DNA from: a virus | Length of the DNA stretch: 38,363 bases | Virus record (IMG/VR): IMGVR_UViG_3300019776_000711 | Location: 1 to 38,363 of that record | Strand: one strand, 5' to 3' | Part shown: positions 20,802 through 30,104 of the stretch, one piece after another | Layout: every line of letters starts with the position of its first letter | Position numbering within the stretch: the stretch's first letter is position 1 | The notes under the pieces: generated by a model | Told to the model about the DNA's origin: nothing | What the model saw: the letters and a program-made list of their open reading frames with translations, nothing else | Databases searched by the model: none | Position numbers and translations under genes: made by a program

Positions 20802-21359
20802 TTACCACGCGATAGAATCAATCTCTGCTGCCGTTTCGGCTGCTATTACGGCTGCTTTTTTTGTTTGCAGGTTAACGTCTGCTGAAAATGCCCGCTGGAA
20901 AATAGCCGCACCGAGCGCTTGCAAATCGGTGTATGTCATGTAGTGCTGCATACCGGCAACATCGCGCCAGTAAAAACCTTCCGGCACGCTGCCCACGGAA
21001 AGGATTTGTGAAATTAATTGCCATGCGGATGAATCCGCTTTCCAGATTTTCCCGTCATGCACAATATTAGCGAATCCTACAGCGACGCGAGCAGCTTCCA
21101 ATTCTGCGATCTTTGCCGCACGTTTGGCTGGAAGCATGTATTGATCACCGGTTTCGGTCGGCGCCCAAATACCGTCCGAATAAGTCCACCCGCCACCGAT
21201 GAAATACGGCGGAACGCTGTCGACATCTTCAACGGTCAACGTTGTCACGTCTATCCGGCTGAACGACCAACCGTCACCGGTAACCGCATTTTGTTCGATG
21301 GCCAGACTGTCACCGGCGAACAAAACAACGTTGTCGCTGATGCGTTTTACGATTTTCAT
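20802..21359 (-). CDS. Tail fibre assembly-type protein (DUF4376-like)
   Basis: 185 residues from ATG 21359, which overlaps the fibre stop codon (ATGA). The N-terminal half (WTYSDGIWAPTETGDQYMLP) resembles tail fibre assembly proteins. The C-terminal half (RVAVGFANIVHDGKIWKADS, then FYWRDVAGMQHYMTYTDLQA) matches the DUF4376 pattern common in them. It probably chaperones or caps the fibre encoded just upstream. The frame is open to 21410 but has no ribosome-binding site there. Confidence 0.75.
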   Translation of the reverse strand: MKIVKRISDNVVLFAGDSLAIEQNAVTGDGWSFSRIDVTTLTVEDVDSVPPYFIGGGWTYSDGIWAPTETGDQYMLPAKRAAKIAELEAARVAVGFANIVHDGKIWKADSSAWQLISQILSVGSVPEGFYWRDVAGMQHYMTYTDLQALGAAIFQRAFSADVNLQTKKAAVIAAETAAEIDSIAW

Positions 21360-23074
21360 GCCGCGAGTTCCAGAACCTTCGCGCTTAAATACGACGATGA
21401 GTTTCTGCACACTTGCAGGATATGCGTGCCGTCGAGCGCGGTCACGTCAAGATAGCCGTTCGATACCGCCACGCTGGCTTCCAATTTGTCCGCCACGGTC
21501 GACACGATGATATTGTCATCGTTGGTTGCGCGGACCGTGATCCCGTCAATTCCTAGACTTCCCCCGCCGGTCCATGATGCATACGCTGTATTCGCGTCGA
21601 TCTTCGTAGCCGTGATGTCGAGCGACCCGCTGGCGCCGACTCTGATTGTTTTATTGCGCAAGATTGACGGCGTTGTTCCGGAAATATCCAGCAGGAAGAT
21701 CATCACATCGCCGTATGTCCTATCAATACCGGTGACCACCAGCGCACGTGTTGTGCTGAGAATAACCAAACCGAACAGCAGAGACGGTGAAGTTCCAGGC
21801 ATCGCAGCAAAATCCAGAAGCGTGCCCGTCGGTGCCGGTGTAGAAACCGTCACTGACTGCAAGCGCGCCTGAATCTTCTTGCCGGTGTCATTACGGAAGC
21901 ACACCAGCGCTTTGCTGCTGCTGATCTTGCCAACGCGCAGATAAGTTGCCGCGCAATTGGTGGCGCCATCCGTCGCAACCTCCGCGCTCGGGGTGATCGC
22001 GCTTCCAGAAATATCGAGGATGCGTTCTTTCGGCGTAGAAGCAGCAGACCCCTGATACACACACAGCAGTTGCGTTGACGATAATGCCGCGATTGCGGTT
22101 CCGCTGCCGCCGGTTGTTGCATCGATCGTAGCAACCGTGCCCGGCATAATCGTGTTGCCTGAAATATCCAGCACGTAGCCTTTCGTTGCGCCCGTCGAGG
22201 TTTTATAAACTACGGTTGCCTGATTGCTGGCTTGTGCCGCAACGCTGATGTCAAGCGATGCCTCTGCATTGACGGCAGCAGGTGTTCCGGATGCGGAACC
22301 GTAATTGACGATAACCGCGTTCAGATACGTTGTGCTGTTGTTGCGGAAACAGCAGATCGCCTTCGTGCTGCTGAGCATTGCAACTGAGATGTATCGCGAA
22401 TCGACCGCGTTGATCACCTCCGCAGAATTACCTGAATAAGTCTGATCGATAGCCTCACCGCTCACCTGCCACACGCCAGCGCCGCTGCTGATGTCCGAAC
22501 AATGCAGCGCCACTACTTGGCCTGGATTGACGTAACACAGAAACGCCCCGCCGTATTTGTGCACCGCGAAACGGTACTGACCGGCATTCTGGAACACGAA
22601 CACTGGCGCGCCTTTGTTCAGTGTTGATGCGCTTGGCATCGTGACTTTCTTGCTAGATGCCGTCATGCTGATAATTTGCAAACGGCCGCTGGCGCTGGTC
22701 AGTGCAATATCAACCGCGCTGCTGGTGGTATCCGATCCGCCCGGGTTCGTTTTTGTCAGCAGTTGCCAGTTCGTTGGATCAAGCGCTGGATCGATAGTGC
22801 GGCTACCGGTATTCTTGCAGCGGTAATTCAGGAAATCAGTCGGTGACCATGCCACGTTTCCTTCGGTGTATGACCCCGATACCCATTTCGCGACGCTCAC
22901 GGATTCTGCGGCTGCCTCAACATCGGCGGCAAGCCCGGCGACATATTCCGTCTGCGCATTCATCTGCGGGATGCGTTCACGCAATTGCGCCCACGCCAGA
23001 TCGGCTTGCGCGTTGAATGTTTCCGGTACGCTGCTATCCGGATCGGCGGTAATCGTGTCGACTGTCATGACCAT
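21356..23074 (-). CDS. Tail fibre-like protein with repeated beta units
   Basis: 572 residues. The N-terminal part (to about 200) resembles fibre attachment regions: QADLAWAQLRERIPQMNAQT, WSPTDFLNYRCKNTG and TMPSASTLNKGAPVFVFQNA. The rest holds repeats of about 50 residues with VLDISG/ILDISG/LLDISG and LSSTQLLCVY/SSSKALVCFR text, suggesting a beta-propeller or repeated beta-sheet domain. Such a fibre could bind surface glycans. ATG 23074 or 23068 are both possible; the ribosome-binding signal is weak. Confidence 0.7.
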   Translation of the reverse strand: MVMTVDTITADPDSSVPETFNAQADLAWAQLRERIPQMNAQTEYVAGLAADVEAAAESVSVAKWVSGSYTEGNVAWSPTDFLNYRCKNTGSRTIDPALDPTNWQLLTKTNPGGSDTTSSAVDIALTSASGRLQIISMTASSKKVTMPSASTLNKGAPVFVFQNAGQYRFAVHKYGGAFLCYVNPGQVVALHCSDISSGAGVWQVSGEAIDQTYSGNSAEVINAVDSRYISVAMLSSTKAICCFRNNSTTYLNAVIVNYGSASGTPAAVNAEASLDISVAAQASNQATVVYKTSTGATKGYVLDISGNTIMPGTVATIDATTGGSGTAIAALSSTQLLCVYQGSAASTPKERILDISGSAITPSAEVATDGATNCAATYLRVGKISSSKALVCFRNDTGKKIQARLQSVTVSTPAPTGTLLDFAAMPGTSPSLLFGLVILSTTRALVVTGIDRTYGDVMIFLLDISGTTPSILRNKTIRVGASGSLDITATKIDANTAYASWTGGGSLGIDGITVRATNDDNIIVSTVADKLEASVAVSNGYLDVTALDGTHILQVCRNSSSYLSAKVLELAA

Positions 23075-23077
23075 GTT

Positions 23078-24016
23078 TTAAAGTTCCTGTATTTCAATAC
23101 TTGCAGCGGCATAATCCGGAGGAATAAATGAGTGTGAAAATTGTTTATAGAAACCGATTGTGAAAAGACTTTCAGAATAACCATCTGTTGTTTCTATATC
23201 ACCAGCCCACAGAGTGATCTCGCTGTTCAGATCATCAATCATTCCAAGAACACCATCCAGCACACCTTTACTCATCAGTAATTCAATTTGATTGCTCGGG
23301 ATATTGCGTTTTTTGTTGAGCTTGGCTTCCCCATCAGAATTGCGTGTGACCGGTGAAAAGTTCTCGCGCATTACTTTTGCTGTTTCGCGCGCGGTGCCGA
23401 TGTCGAACGGAACGCCAGGAATGATCTGGCCGATCATTATTTTTCCGGACGATTTCGTGAATGTCAGTTTGAATGTGTACGCGCTATTCATCGGCAGATC
23501 GGTGAACAGCGTTTTTTTTACTTGCCGGAACGGCGCATAAGTCCACGTGTACCAGTCGTACACTGCGCGCTGAAGTAGGTTGCGCGTTTCGGTATAAACC
23601 ACCGTGGCGCCGTCGTGTATTTCCAGCGTCACGGCATCCGCGACGATATTGCCGATGCCGATGCATCCAACCCGATCACCCGGATCAACGCTCACGATGT
23701 ACGGAGAATCCGCGCTGTTCTGAGTATTGCGCTCAAGCTGGAACGGCGCGTATTTATTCACCGCGCCCAGGTCGATCCAGTACGCATTGTTCACGTCATC
23801 AGGAAATGCTTCCGGTACTTTCCCGCTGGCCGCGTCGCTGGTGTGTCCAAGCTTGCACTCGAATTTGTGGTACAAATCGCCAATCAGGTACGACCGCGTG
23901 TCACCGATCGCGTAAACTGTCGCATCCGCCCAAGCCGTTTCCCCGGCAACCGGATACGCCACGCTCGATGCCGTGACCATCGCGCCACGGATTTTTATTG
24001 GGATTGTCGTAATCAT
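23078..24016 (-). CDS. Minor tail protein, tail-tip region
   Basis: 312 residues. It includes WADATVYAIGDTRSYLIGDL, a region like carbohydrate-binding modules, and YWIDLGAVNKYAPFQLERNT, a pattern I know from uncharacterised phage tail proteins. There is no membrane segment. It sits between tape measure and fibre, so it is probably a distal-tail or hub component. Its ATG overlaps the tape-measure stop (ATGA). Confidence 0.65.
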   Translation of the reverse strand: MITTIPIKIRGAMVTASSVAYPVAGETAWADATVYAIGDTRSYLIGDLYHKFECKLGHTSDAASGKVPEAFPDDVNNAYWIDLGAVNKYAPFQLERNTQNSADSPYIVSVDPGDRVGCIGIGNIVADAVTLEIHDGATVVYTETRNLLQRAVYDWYTWTYAPFRQVKKTLFTDLPMNSAYTFKLTFTKSSGKIMIGQIIPGVPFDIGTARETAKVMRENFSPVTRNSDGEAKLNKKRNIPSNQIELLMSKGVLDGVLGMIDDLNSEITLWAGDIETTDGYSESLFTIGFYKQFSHSFIPPDYAAASIEIQEL

Positions 24017-27000
24017 GCTGTCGTACCAGTACGCAATGCAGGGCCGTCATCGGTATCGACAATCACGTTATTGATCTTTCTCAAAAGCTCCGCATTCGAT
24101 CCTGCGTTTTCGCCAACCTTCTTGATCAGTTTTTCGAGGAGATCAACCAGATCACCGTTCTGTTCCGAATTAATGATGCGCTCGTTTTTGTGAATCATCG
24201 CAATCCCGGTACGCGGCACCCTTGAAACACCAGTGTCAAAGCTGGCCATCTGTGACAGCATTCCGGGTGTACTTGAACTATGCGCCGCCAAGAATGTGTC
24301 TCTTTGTCTAATTAATTCTCTTAATTGAATATTATCTTCAGATAATTTGGTACCAACAGTATTCTTAAGATTAATAACAGCTTGCGCATTCAATCCTTTT
24401 GCACGCTGAAAATCTATAATGTTAGAAAATTTATCCGAATTCAGATTACTAAGAACAGACAATGCTGCTTGCATATTCTGATCTTTCAGATTGCCACTTA
24501 ATACAATATTTCTTGCCTCTGAAAGAGACAAAGGTTTTATCGAGTCAATAGTTCCACGCAACGCATTGGCTATCCCTTCAAGTTCAGATATTGCATCGGA
24601 AGTTTCTTTAATGCTTTCATTCATCCTCTGAACATATTCAGTATCTTTAACACTCAACGATCCAATATCACTTGCCGCTTTTGTCGTGGCGTTTGCAGTA
24701 TCGTTTAACTGATTAACAAGCTGAGACTGCGCGTTGCGCACGTCCAAAAATGCCGGTGCCAGCTTGAACATATCAGCCACAAGATCGCTACCTGACAACG
24801 CCATCTGCTTAAACTTGGTGAAAAAATCATCCTTGCTGATGTCGCTTGCCAAACCGAGCCGCGCCAATTCTTTGTCGACCGGGTCTTTTCTGATGCGCAA
24901 TTTTTCCGGATCGGAAAGGAAATTATCGAACATGAACTGGATGCCCTGATTGAACGCATCCATTCCGCCCACTTTATCGATAAATGATGAGCGGTTTTTA
25001 ATGTCGATTCCGAACACAAACTGGCGCGCTTGCTCGGATGTTTTGCCCAGCAGCATCGCGGCATTCGTCAGCGACGTGAATTCATTGTTCAACCGTTGCA
25101 GCGCTTGATACGACGTTTCACCAGACTTACTCAGAGAATCGATCGACGGCATAAGCGCATGCACCATCTCATCCGATATTTTAGCGATCTCTTCGGCGAT
25201 CTGCTGATCGGTCAGCGCTTTGCCGCTCTCCGAAATCAAGTTGATACTGTGATGAAAATCATCGAGAGGTTTAACGCTCAAACCAAGAGTGTCGCTGATG
25301 CCGCGCAAATCCGTGTTAACGGAACCGACCGTTTGGTTGATCTGCTGCGCGAGCTGCTGGGCGTACTTGATCATGCTATCCGCGATGCCCTGCAATTTCT
25401 TGTTGTCGGTTTCAGCGGAGCCTGTCAACAAATCAACCCCGGCGAAATCGTGCTTGTCACCAACCAGAAGGCCGCCTTTGGCCTTGAAATTGGTTGTCAG
25501 ATAACCGCTCAACAAACCTGCCGCACCGATGTCGCCGGTCAGTTGCGTTTCTTTTTGCTTCAGTGGGCCGCGACCAAATAGGCCATTTATGAGCGGGATG
25601 ATCGGGATCATATCGCCGATGATCGGAATATCGCCTATTGTGTTCATGATGCTGCCGAACGTTCCACCAAGCCGTTTATTACCGGCCAGCATTTTTAGCC
25701 CTTGCGTTGCCGCAAAAGCGACAAGAAGCGGACCTGAAACTGCCGCGAGCGATGCGCCCATGGATGCAGCAGAAGCAGCACCTGAACTGAAACCGCCGGA
25801 AATCAATCCGCCCAGCGCGTCACCAGCCAGACCGGAACCGAACGCGCCGATATTGCCCGGCATCATCGACAGCGCGCCACCTACCAGAGAATTCGCACCG
25901 AAACCGCCGCGAAACAAACTCATCGCACTGCTGCCGATGTTACCGAGTGACAGCGCAGTCGATAACGTCGACGATCCGCCCGCAGCAGACCCAGCAGCGG
26001 AACCAGCGGCAGAACCTGCGAGCCCTCCAAATATCTGCTGCAATCCCAGAGTTTGCGCAATTTCCAGCGCAGCGAATTCTGCAACCATGCGGCGCACGGC
26101 ATTCAACACGCCGTTGACCATGCCCTTTAATCCATCCTGGAACGGATCAAACAGGAAATTTGCCAGCGAGGTTTGAATATTTCGCGCGGCTTGAACGGCA
26201 TACTGATCAATGTCATTCAGCGCGTCTTTGCCAGTGTCGCGCGTTTTATCGAATTCTTCCTGCGCTTTCTGCAACGCGCGGTTGTAGGTTTCCTGACTGA
26301 TCGCAGTGCCGTCGGTGGCGTTGCGCGCTTCGTTGATGTACTTGACCTGATCCTGATATTTTTCCAGCGCGGTTTTTGTTTCGTCGTTGAGCTTTTTGTA
26401 GCGCTCAAGACCTTTCACGATGTCTTGCGTGGCCATTTCTTCGATACGCTGCGCGCGGTTCTTGCGCTCGATCTCATCGATATAGATTCCTGCCGCATCA
26501 GATACACCCAGGTATTGCGCACGCAATCGCGTCAACGCGGTGCCGGTCACGCCGGTTTCGCGCGCTTCTTTTTGCAGCGCGTCGATAAAGCGCTGCGCCT
26601 CAGTGACAGTTTCTTTTTGCGCGCCCGCTATTTTTTCCAGCGTCGGAGGTTGCAGCTTTTGTTGATCATTCAGCGCGGCTTGGCTCGCGGCTGCTTCTTG
26701 CAGCGCTTGATCTCCGTATTTTATCGTTCTGACAAATTCCGCTGTCGCTTTGGCATTGTTGTCAATCTTAGCAAAATATTGATTACCGATATCAATCGCT
26801 TTTCTCAAATCGAGATTGGTCAACGCAACGACCTGTTTTACTATCCCATCAAACGCCGTGCCGAGTGACAACAATATGTTGTATGACGTTACGGCGCCAA
26901 TGGTAAGCATTTTAAATGCTATACCAGCATATTCACCGGCTTTGTTGAATGCAGTAGCATAGCTGGTCGTTTGCAGAAACGCAGATCCAATATCGCTCAG

Positions 27001-27678
27001 GGCTGGGAGCAAACCAACGACAAAGTTATTTTTCAGCGACGAAACCCTGCCGCGCAGCATTTCAATCGTATCGTTGAATCTATCCGATTCCTGAGCAGAT
27101 TCGTCTGTAAAACCAGAATACTTGCGATGCGCCTCAGCAGCTTCCTCAAGTTTCACCCTGCCTTCACTCAGAAGCGGGATCAGTTCGCGGCCTGATTTTC
27201 CGAATATCTCAGTTGCCAGCGCCGATTTCTCAGCGCCATCGTTGTAGCGGGAAAACTTATCAGCAACATCCAGCAATACTTGATTTGCGTCGCGCAGTTT
27301 GCCGTTCGTATCCTTGATGGTAATTCCCATCAAGTTAAAAACGCGCTCACCGGCTGACATGTTTTTCGACATGATGCCGATTGCTTTTGCTACGGCATCC
27401 AAGTCCGTGCCGTTCAGCTTGGCCATTTTGTCCAAACCGCCAAGCTCGTTTACTGTCATCCCGGTGATTTTGCGCAGATCGTTGAGCTTATCGCCCACAT
27501 CGGCAACGCCTTTTACCATCGCAGCGAGCCCAGCAAAGCTGACACCGACGCCAATCGTACCGAGGACTTTATTCATCGTATCCACGGTACTGCCCACGGT
27601 GCGTTTGGCGTTGTCCATATCGGACACCAGACGCGCCATGTTGGCCATCAGTTGGATTTCAAGTTGCCCTGCGATCAT
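24013..27678 (-). CDS. Tail tape measure protein
   Basis: 1221 residues, the largest gene, directly after the frameshifted chaperone genes. The N-terminus has the typical ANMARLVSDMDNAKRTVGST and hydrophobic GVGVSFAGLAAMVKGV. The central part is long and helical. A Gly/Ala/Ser-rich region of about 130 residues begins near residue 546 with a tripled GSAA repeat and a hydrophobic segment following. It sets tail length; at the usual 0.15 nm per residue it implies a tail of roughly 180 nm. The ATG overlaps the chaperone stop (ATGA). Confidence 0.95.
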   Translation of the reverse strand: MIAGQLEIQLMANMARLVSDMDNAKRTVGSTVDTMNKVLGTIGVGVSFAGLAAMVKGVADVGDKLNDLRKITGMTVNELGGLDKMAKLNGTDLDAVAKAIGIMSKNMSAGERVFNLMGITIKDTNGKLRDANQVLLDVADKFSRYNDGAEKSALATEIFGKSGRELIPLLSEGRVKLEEAAEAHRKYSGFTDESAQESDRFNDTIEMLRGRVSSLKNNFVVGLLPALSDIGSAFLQTTSYATAFNKAGEYAGIAFKMLTIGAVTSYNILLSLGTAFDGIVKQVVALTNLDLRKAIDIGNQYFAKIDNNAKATAEFVRTIKYGDQALQEAAASQAALNDQQKLQPPTLEKIAGAQKETVTEAQRFIDALQKEARETGVTGTALTRLRAQYLGVSDAAGIYIDEIERKNRAQRIEEMATQDIVKGLERYKKLNDETKTALEKYQDQVKYINEARNATDGTAISQETYNRALQKAQEEFDKTRDTGKDALNDIDQYAVQAARNIQTSLANFLFDPFQDGLKGMVNGVLNAVRRMVAEFAALEIAQTLGLQQIFGGLAGSAAGSAAGSAAGGSSTLSTALSLGNIGSSAMSLFRGGFGANSLVGGALSMMPGNIGAFGSGLAGDALGGLISGGFSSGAASAASMGASLAAVSGPLLVAFAATQGLKMLAGNKRLGGTFGSIMNTIGDIPIIGDMIPIIPLINGLFGRGPLKQKETQLTGDIGAAGLLSGYLTTNFKAKGGLLVGDKHDFAGVDLLTGSAETDNKKLQGIADSMIKYAQQLAQQINQTVGSVNTDLRGISDTLGLSVKPLDDFHHSINLISESGKALTDQQIAEEIAKISDEMVHALMPSIDSLSKSGETSYQALQRLNNEFTSLTNAAMLLGKTSEQARQFVFGIDIKNRSSFIDKVGGMDAFNQGIQFMFDNFLSDPEKLRIRKDPVDKELARLGLASDISKDDFFTKFKQMALSGSDLVADMFKLAPAFLDVRNAQSQLVNQLNDTANATTKAASDIGSLSVKDTEYVQRMNESIKETSDAISELEGIANALRGTIDSIKPLSLSEARNIVLSGNLKDQNMQAALSVLSNLNSDKFSNIIDFQRAKGLNAQAVINLKNTVGTKLSEDNIQLRELIRQRDTFLAAHSSSTPGMLSQMASFDTGVSRVPRTGIAMIHKNERIINSEQNGDLVDLLEKLIKKVGENAGSNAELLRKINNVIVDTDDGPALRTGTTA

Positions 27679-28124
27679 GATTGTTCGGTAGTTTCTCTAA
27701 GCGACGCTCTTACGCGCATGTCGTTGATGAATTTTCTTGATTGATACCTGGATGGATCGCTCCACGCTGAATCTGCGTCTTTGTCCGTGGCTTTGTATGA
27801 TTCGCTCAAGTATGTTTCGGATAGTCTCTTGATCGTGCGCACTTCCCATGCGTTGAGACGGATTCCGATGTTGCGCTGATAGCTCTCAATTTCGCCGTGC
27901 GTCAGCGGTTGATCGCCCAGCGTCATGCCGATTTCAAACAACACACCGAGCAAGTATTCCGCCCGGCATTCCGGCATGACGAGCTCGACTTTGTGCGCTT
28001 CGAAAATGTCACGCCTCGTTCTTTTCCCCGCACCCTCTTTGCTGCCGTAATCCGGCGCGGCGTTGAGCCACGCCAAATGCTTGATGTAAGTTTCTAGTTC
28101 GGCGCCGAGGGCTTGGAGAAATTT
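27675..28124 (-). CDS. Tail assembly chaperone, -1 frameshift extension (GT-like)
   Basis: The frame has no usable start: the first candidate is TTG 28076 without a ribosome-binding site. Coding text runs unbroken upstream of it (LQALGAELETYIKHLAWLNA) back to the slippery site at 28118-28124. The C-terminal part reads FEAHKVELVMPECRAEYLLG and ends overlapping the tape measure. It is therefore probably made only as an extension of the upstream chaperone, as in lambda G/GT, giving a fusion of roughly 285 residues that helps the tape measure fold during tail assembly. Confidence 0.8.
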   Translation of the reverse strand, partial: KFLQALGAELETYIKHLAWLNAAPDYGSKEGAGKRTRRDIFEAHKVELVMPECRAEYLLGVLFEIGMTLGDQPLTHGEIESYQRNIGIRLNAWEVRTIKRLSETYLSESYKATDKDADSAWSDPSRYQSRKFINDMRVRASLRETTEQS

Positions 28125-28528
28125 GCGTTGTCCGCGATGAATCGCTCAATTTGATTGCGAATGTAGGTCAGTTTGCGATTTCTGTACAAATCACGCGGAT
28201 CAACCGGGAAATTTGGGCTGATGCTGTGCGTGATGGCAGATAGGAACACGATTTGATCTTCTTCTGCCTCTTCCGATTGATTCCCCGTTTGTTTTCCACG
28301 CAGCATGGCTTGTGCTCTTGCGGTTGCGCGGTTGCCAACTTTATACGATGCGCGCGCGTGCTGTTCGCTGCCTGCGCCATACAGCGTGATAGTGACCGGT
28401 TGTCCATCAGTGCCGCGCAGGTCGTCATCATCGCGCGCGTTGCGCAGTGTCAATGTTGCTGTTTCGTTGAGTTCATAATCAGCAACGTTAAAAACTTTTT
28501 CTTCAACTACTGCAAATTCTTCTGGCAT
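28094..28528 (-). CDS. Tail assembly chaperone (G-like)
   Basis: 144 residues: an acidic beta-type N-terminus (EEFAVVEEKVFNVADYELNE, TATLTLRNARDDDDLRG), an Ala/Glu-rich middle and a helical end (RDLYRNRKLTYIRNQIERFI). ATG 28528 has AGGA eight bases upstream. Position between tail tube and tape measure, plus the slippery AAATTTC near the 3' end, mark it as the first of the two tail chaperones. Confidence 0.75.
   Translation of the reverse strand: MPEEFAVVEEKVFNVADYELNETATLTLRNARDDDDLRGTDGQPVTITLYGAGSEQHARASYKVGNRATARAQAMLRGKQTGNQSEEAEEDQIVFLSAITHSISPNFPVDPRDLYRNRKLTYIRNQIERFIADNANFSKPSAPN
28118..28124 (-). other. Slippery heptamer for -1 frameshift
   Basis: Minus strand A AAT TTC in the chaperone frame is XXXYYYZ. 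Slipping back by one gives AAA TTT C and enters the frame ending at 27675. The downstream frame is closed by a TGA about 30 bases further upstream, which confines the slip to this stretch. Confidence 0.8.
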
Positions 28529-28544
28529 GTCTTTTTCCTTTTCC

Positions 28545-28620
28545 GTGGAGTTAAAAATAAGCCCGTGCCAGCTTGCGCTCCCCACGGTTAAGGAGAGACG
28601 CAAGCCAGCCGGTGCAGGGT
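28545..28620 (-). terminator. Structured gap, possible terminator after tail tube gene
   Basis: On the minus strand GGCTTGCG...CGCAAGC is flanked by further pairing (GCACCGGC...GGGC) and followed by TTATTTTT. The inverted repeat is clear; the T-run is weaker than at the other sites. Confidence 0.5.
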
Positions 28621-28633
28621 AGTGCCGCTAGTG

Positions 28634-29095
28634 TTACGATGCGGCAACGATGACCGGTACACGCTCAACGCTGATAGTTGCTGTGCGTTTCATTGCTTGG
28701 TTTTCGCCGTGTGCTGACATTTTCCAGCTAGATACCAGCACATCCAGGTAATGCACTTCTCCGTCCGCGTAGGTAATTTTCATCGAATAATGACTCTGCG
28801 AACCTGCCGCCGCTTTTAGGATGACTTGTCCGGCATCGGCAGGAATGTCAGCCATTACCATTTGGCCGGAACCATAAGTCGGCGTGCCTTTCAAATGCTT
28901 GACGTTGCCGTTTATCGGGCGGAATTCTGAAACGGGCGCTTCCAGGCCTACTTCAGGGAACGATTCCACTTGCCCGATGGCTGTGTAAGTAATCGTGGTG
29001 GCAGCGTATCCTGCCGCGTCATAGGTTGCCGGAAGCCCCGCGCTGATCGCATATGTCGCACCGGTATAACTTGCTGGATCTGTGTGTGCTGCCAT
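28634..29095 (-). CDS. Major tail tube protein
   Basis: 153 residues, the right size for siphophage tube proteins. It has text typical of them: YTAIGQVESFPEVGLEAPVS, GTPTYGSGQMVMADIPADAG and a C-terminal AMKRTATISVERVPVI. An N-terminal ATTITYTAIG strand is followed by alternating beta segments. It lies between the DUF3168 tail-completion gene and the chaperones, as in other HK97-like phages. It polymerises around the tape measure into the non-contractile tube. Confidence 0.85.
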   Translation of the reverse strand: MAAHTDPASYTGATYAISAGLPATYDAAGYAATTITYTAIGQVESFPEVGLEAPVSEFRPINGNVKHLKGTPTYGSGQMVMADIPADAGQVILKAAAGSQSHYSMKITYADGEVHYLDVLVSSWKMSAHGENQAMKRTATISVERVPVIVAAS

Positions 29096-29131
29096 TTCTC
29101 AATCTCCCGCGCCTCATGGCGTTTGGTTAAT

Positions 29132-29168
29132 AAAAAACCCCGGTAAGCTGGCGCTTGCCGGGGTTTGA
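29132..29168 (-). terminator. Intrinsic terminator before tail tube gene
   Basis: AAACCCCGG...CCGGGGTTT with extra TAAGC/GCTT pairing near the loop; on the minus strand a TTTTTTA run follows. Confidence 0.85.
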
Positions 29169-29181
29169 TCCGTGTTCTTTT

Positions 29182-29580
29182 TTATCGGATGTATTTCACT
29201 AAATAATCGACCGGCTGATCGTGCAGATCGGGGTCGACGATTTCCATATCCGGCCCTTCGATGTCCGGCGTGATGCTGTCGACCTTGATCCCGTTGACCG
29301 TTGCGCGAACCGACGGCAACGCCGCGCGGATCAGCTTGATGATTTCCTTTTTCTGCGGGTAGGTTTCTCCGTGCACCGTAATCTGCACGCGCTCGGTCAT
29401 CATATTGCTGATTCCGCGCTTGATCATTGGGTATTCAAACCCGCTGACTTGAGATATTGAGATTGTTGGTCGCGGCGTATTGATCGGCGCGATCCCGGAA
29501 AATATCCGCGCAGCTGGAACGACTGCGGTCAATGCCGCATCATTCGCCAGCTTGTAATTGATGACTACGACACCGCTCAT
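29182..29580 (-). CDS. Tail completion/terminator protein (DUF3168-like)
   Basis: 132 residues: YKLANDAALTAVVPAARIFS, RPTISISQVSGFEYPMIKRG and TERVQITVHGETYPQKKEII. This is the DUF3168 layout of proteins that end the tail tube or join it to the head. The ATG overlaps the stop of the gp10-like gene. It is followed by a terminator and then the tube gene. Confidence 0.8.
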   Translation of the reverse strand: MSGVVVINYKLANDAALTAVVPAARIFSGIAPINTPRPTISISQVSGFEYPMIKRGISNMMTERVQITVHGETYPQKKEIIKLIRAALPSVRATVNGIKVDSITPDIEGPDMEIVDPDLHDQPVDYLVKYIR

Positions 29581-30104
29581 TCTTCAACCTCTATTTCAAT
29601 ATCCGCAGCATCCAATCCGTTCTTCTTCGCCAACCGTTTTTTGATGTACTCACCGGCAGCGACAACCGCAGCGGGTGCATTGGCATCCAACGCCGGACGC
29701 ATGAATGGGCGCGGAGTCACGCCCGGATGATTGATTTCACCTTTGCCGTTCTTCGCCAGGCTATGCGGCCGCGTTCCGAATTCGACCATGTGCGCATAAA
29801 ATACATTTGCGCCAGATCCTCGAACCTTTCCGCCCGCTTTTACGGATGCTGTTATTTTTCCGGTTCTGGAATCGATACGGGAAGACACGCGAATGCTGTC
29901 ACGCAGAACGCCTTGATAAAGTTTGTAAACTCTAGCGCCTTTGCGCGACGGTTCGCCGACCGGGACGTTTGCTTTTGCAGCGTTCAATATCGGTTTCGAC
30001 GCTGCGCGCAATGCCGCACGCATCACGTTTGCTTCCATTTTCGCGGACAGTTGCTCGAGGAATCTTTGCAATTCATTGAGCCCTTTTACCCTGATGTCTG
30101 CCAT
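29577..30104 (-). CDS. HK97 gp10-like tail component
   Basis: 175 residues: KGLNELQRFLEQLSAKMEAN, RAALRAASKPILNAAKANVP, GEPSRKGARVYKLYQGVLRD and HPGVTPRPFMRPALDANAPA. This matches the HK97 gp10/minor head-tail joining family, where RPFMRPALD is a hallmark. Basic, 10-11 kDa core with an acidic tail (DIEIEVEE). It sits between head closure and tail completion genes. Confidence 0.88.
   Translation of the reverse strand: MADIRVKGLNELQRFLEQLSAKMEANVMRAALRAASKPILNAAKANVPVGEPSRKGARVYKLYQGVLRDSIRVSSRIDSRTGKITASVKAGGKVRGSGANVFYAHMVEFGTRPHSLAKNGKGEINHPGVTPRPFMRPALDANAPAAVVAAGEYIKKRLAKKNGLDAADIEIEVEE

Noticed and set aside
24705-25064. Several 60-130-codon frames inside the tape measure region, both strands
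   Set aside because: They are alternate-frame shadows of one well-supported 1221-codon gene without their own ribosome-binding sites.
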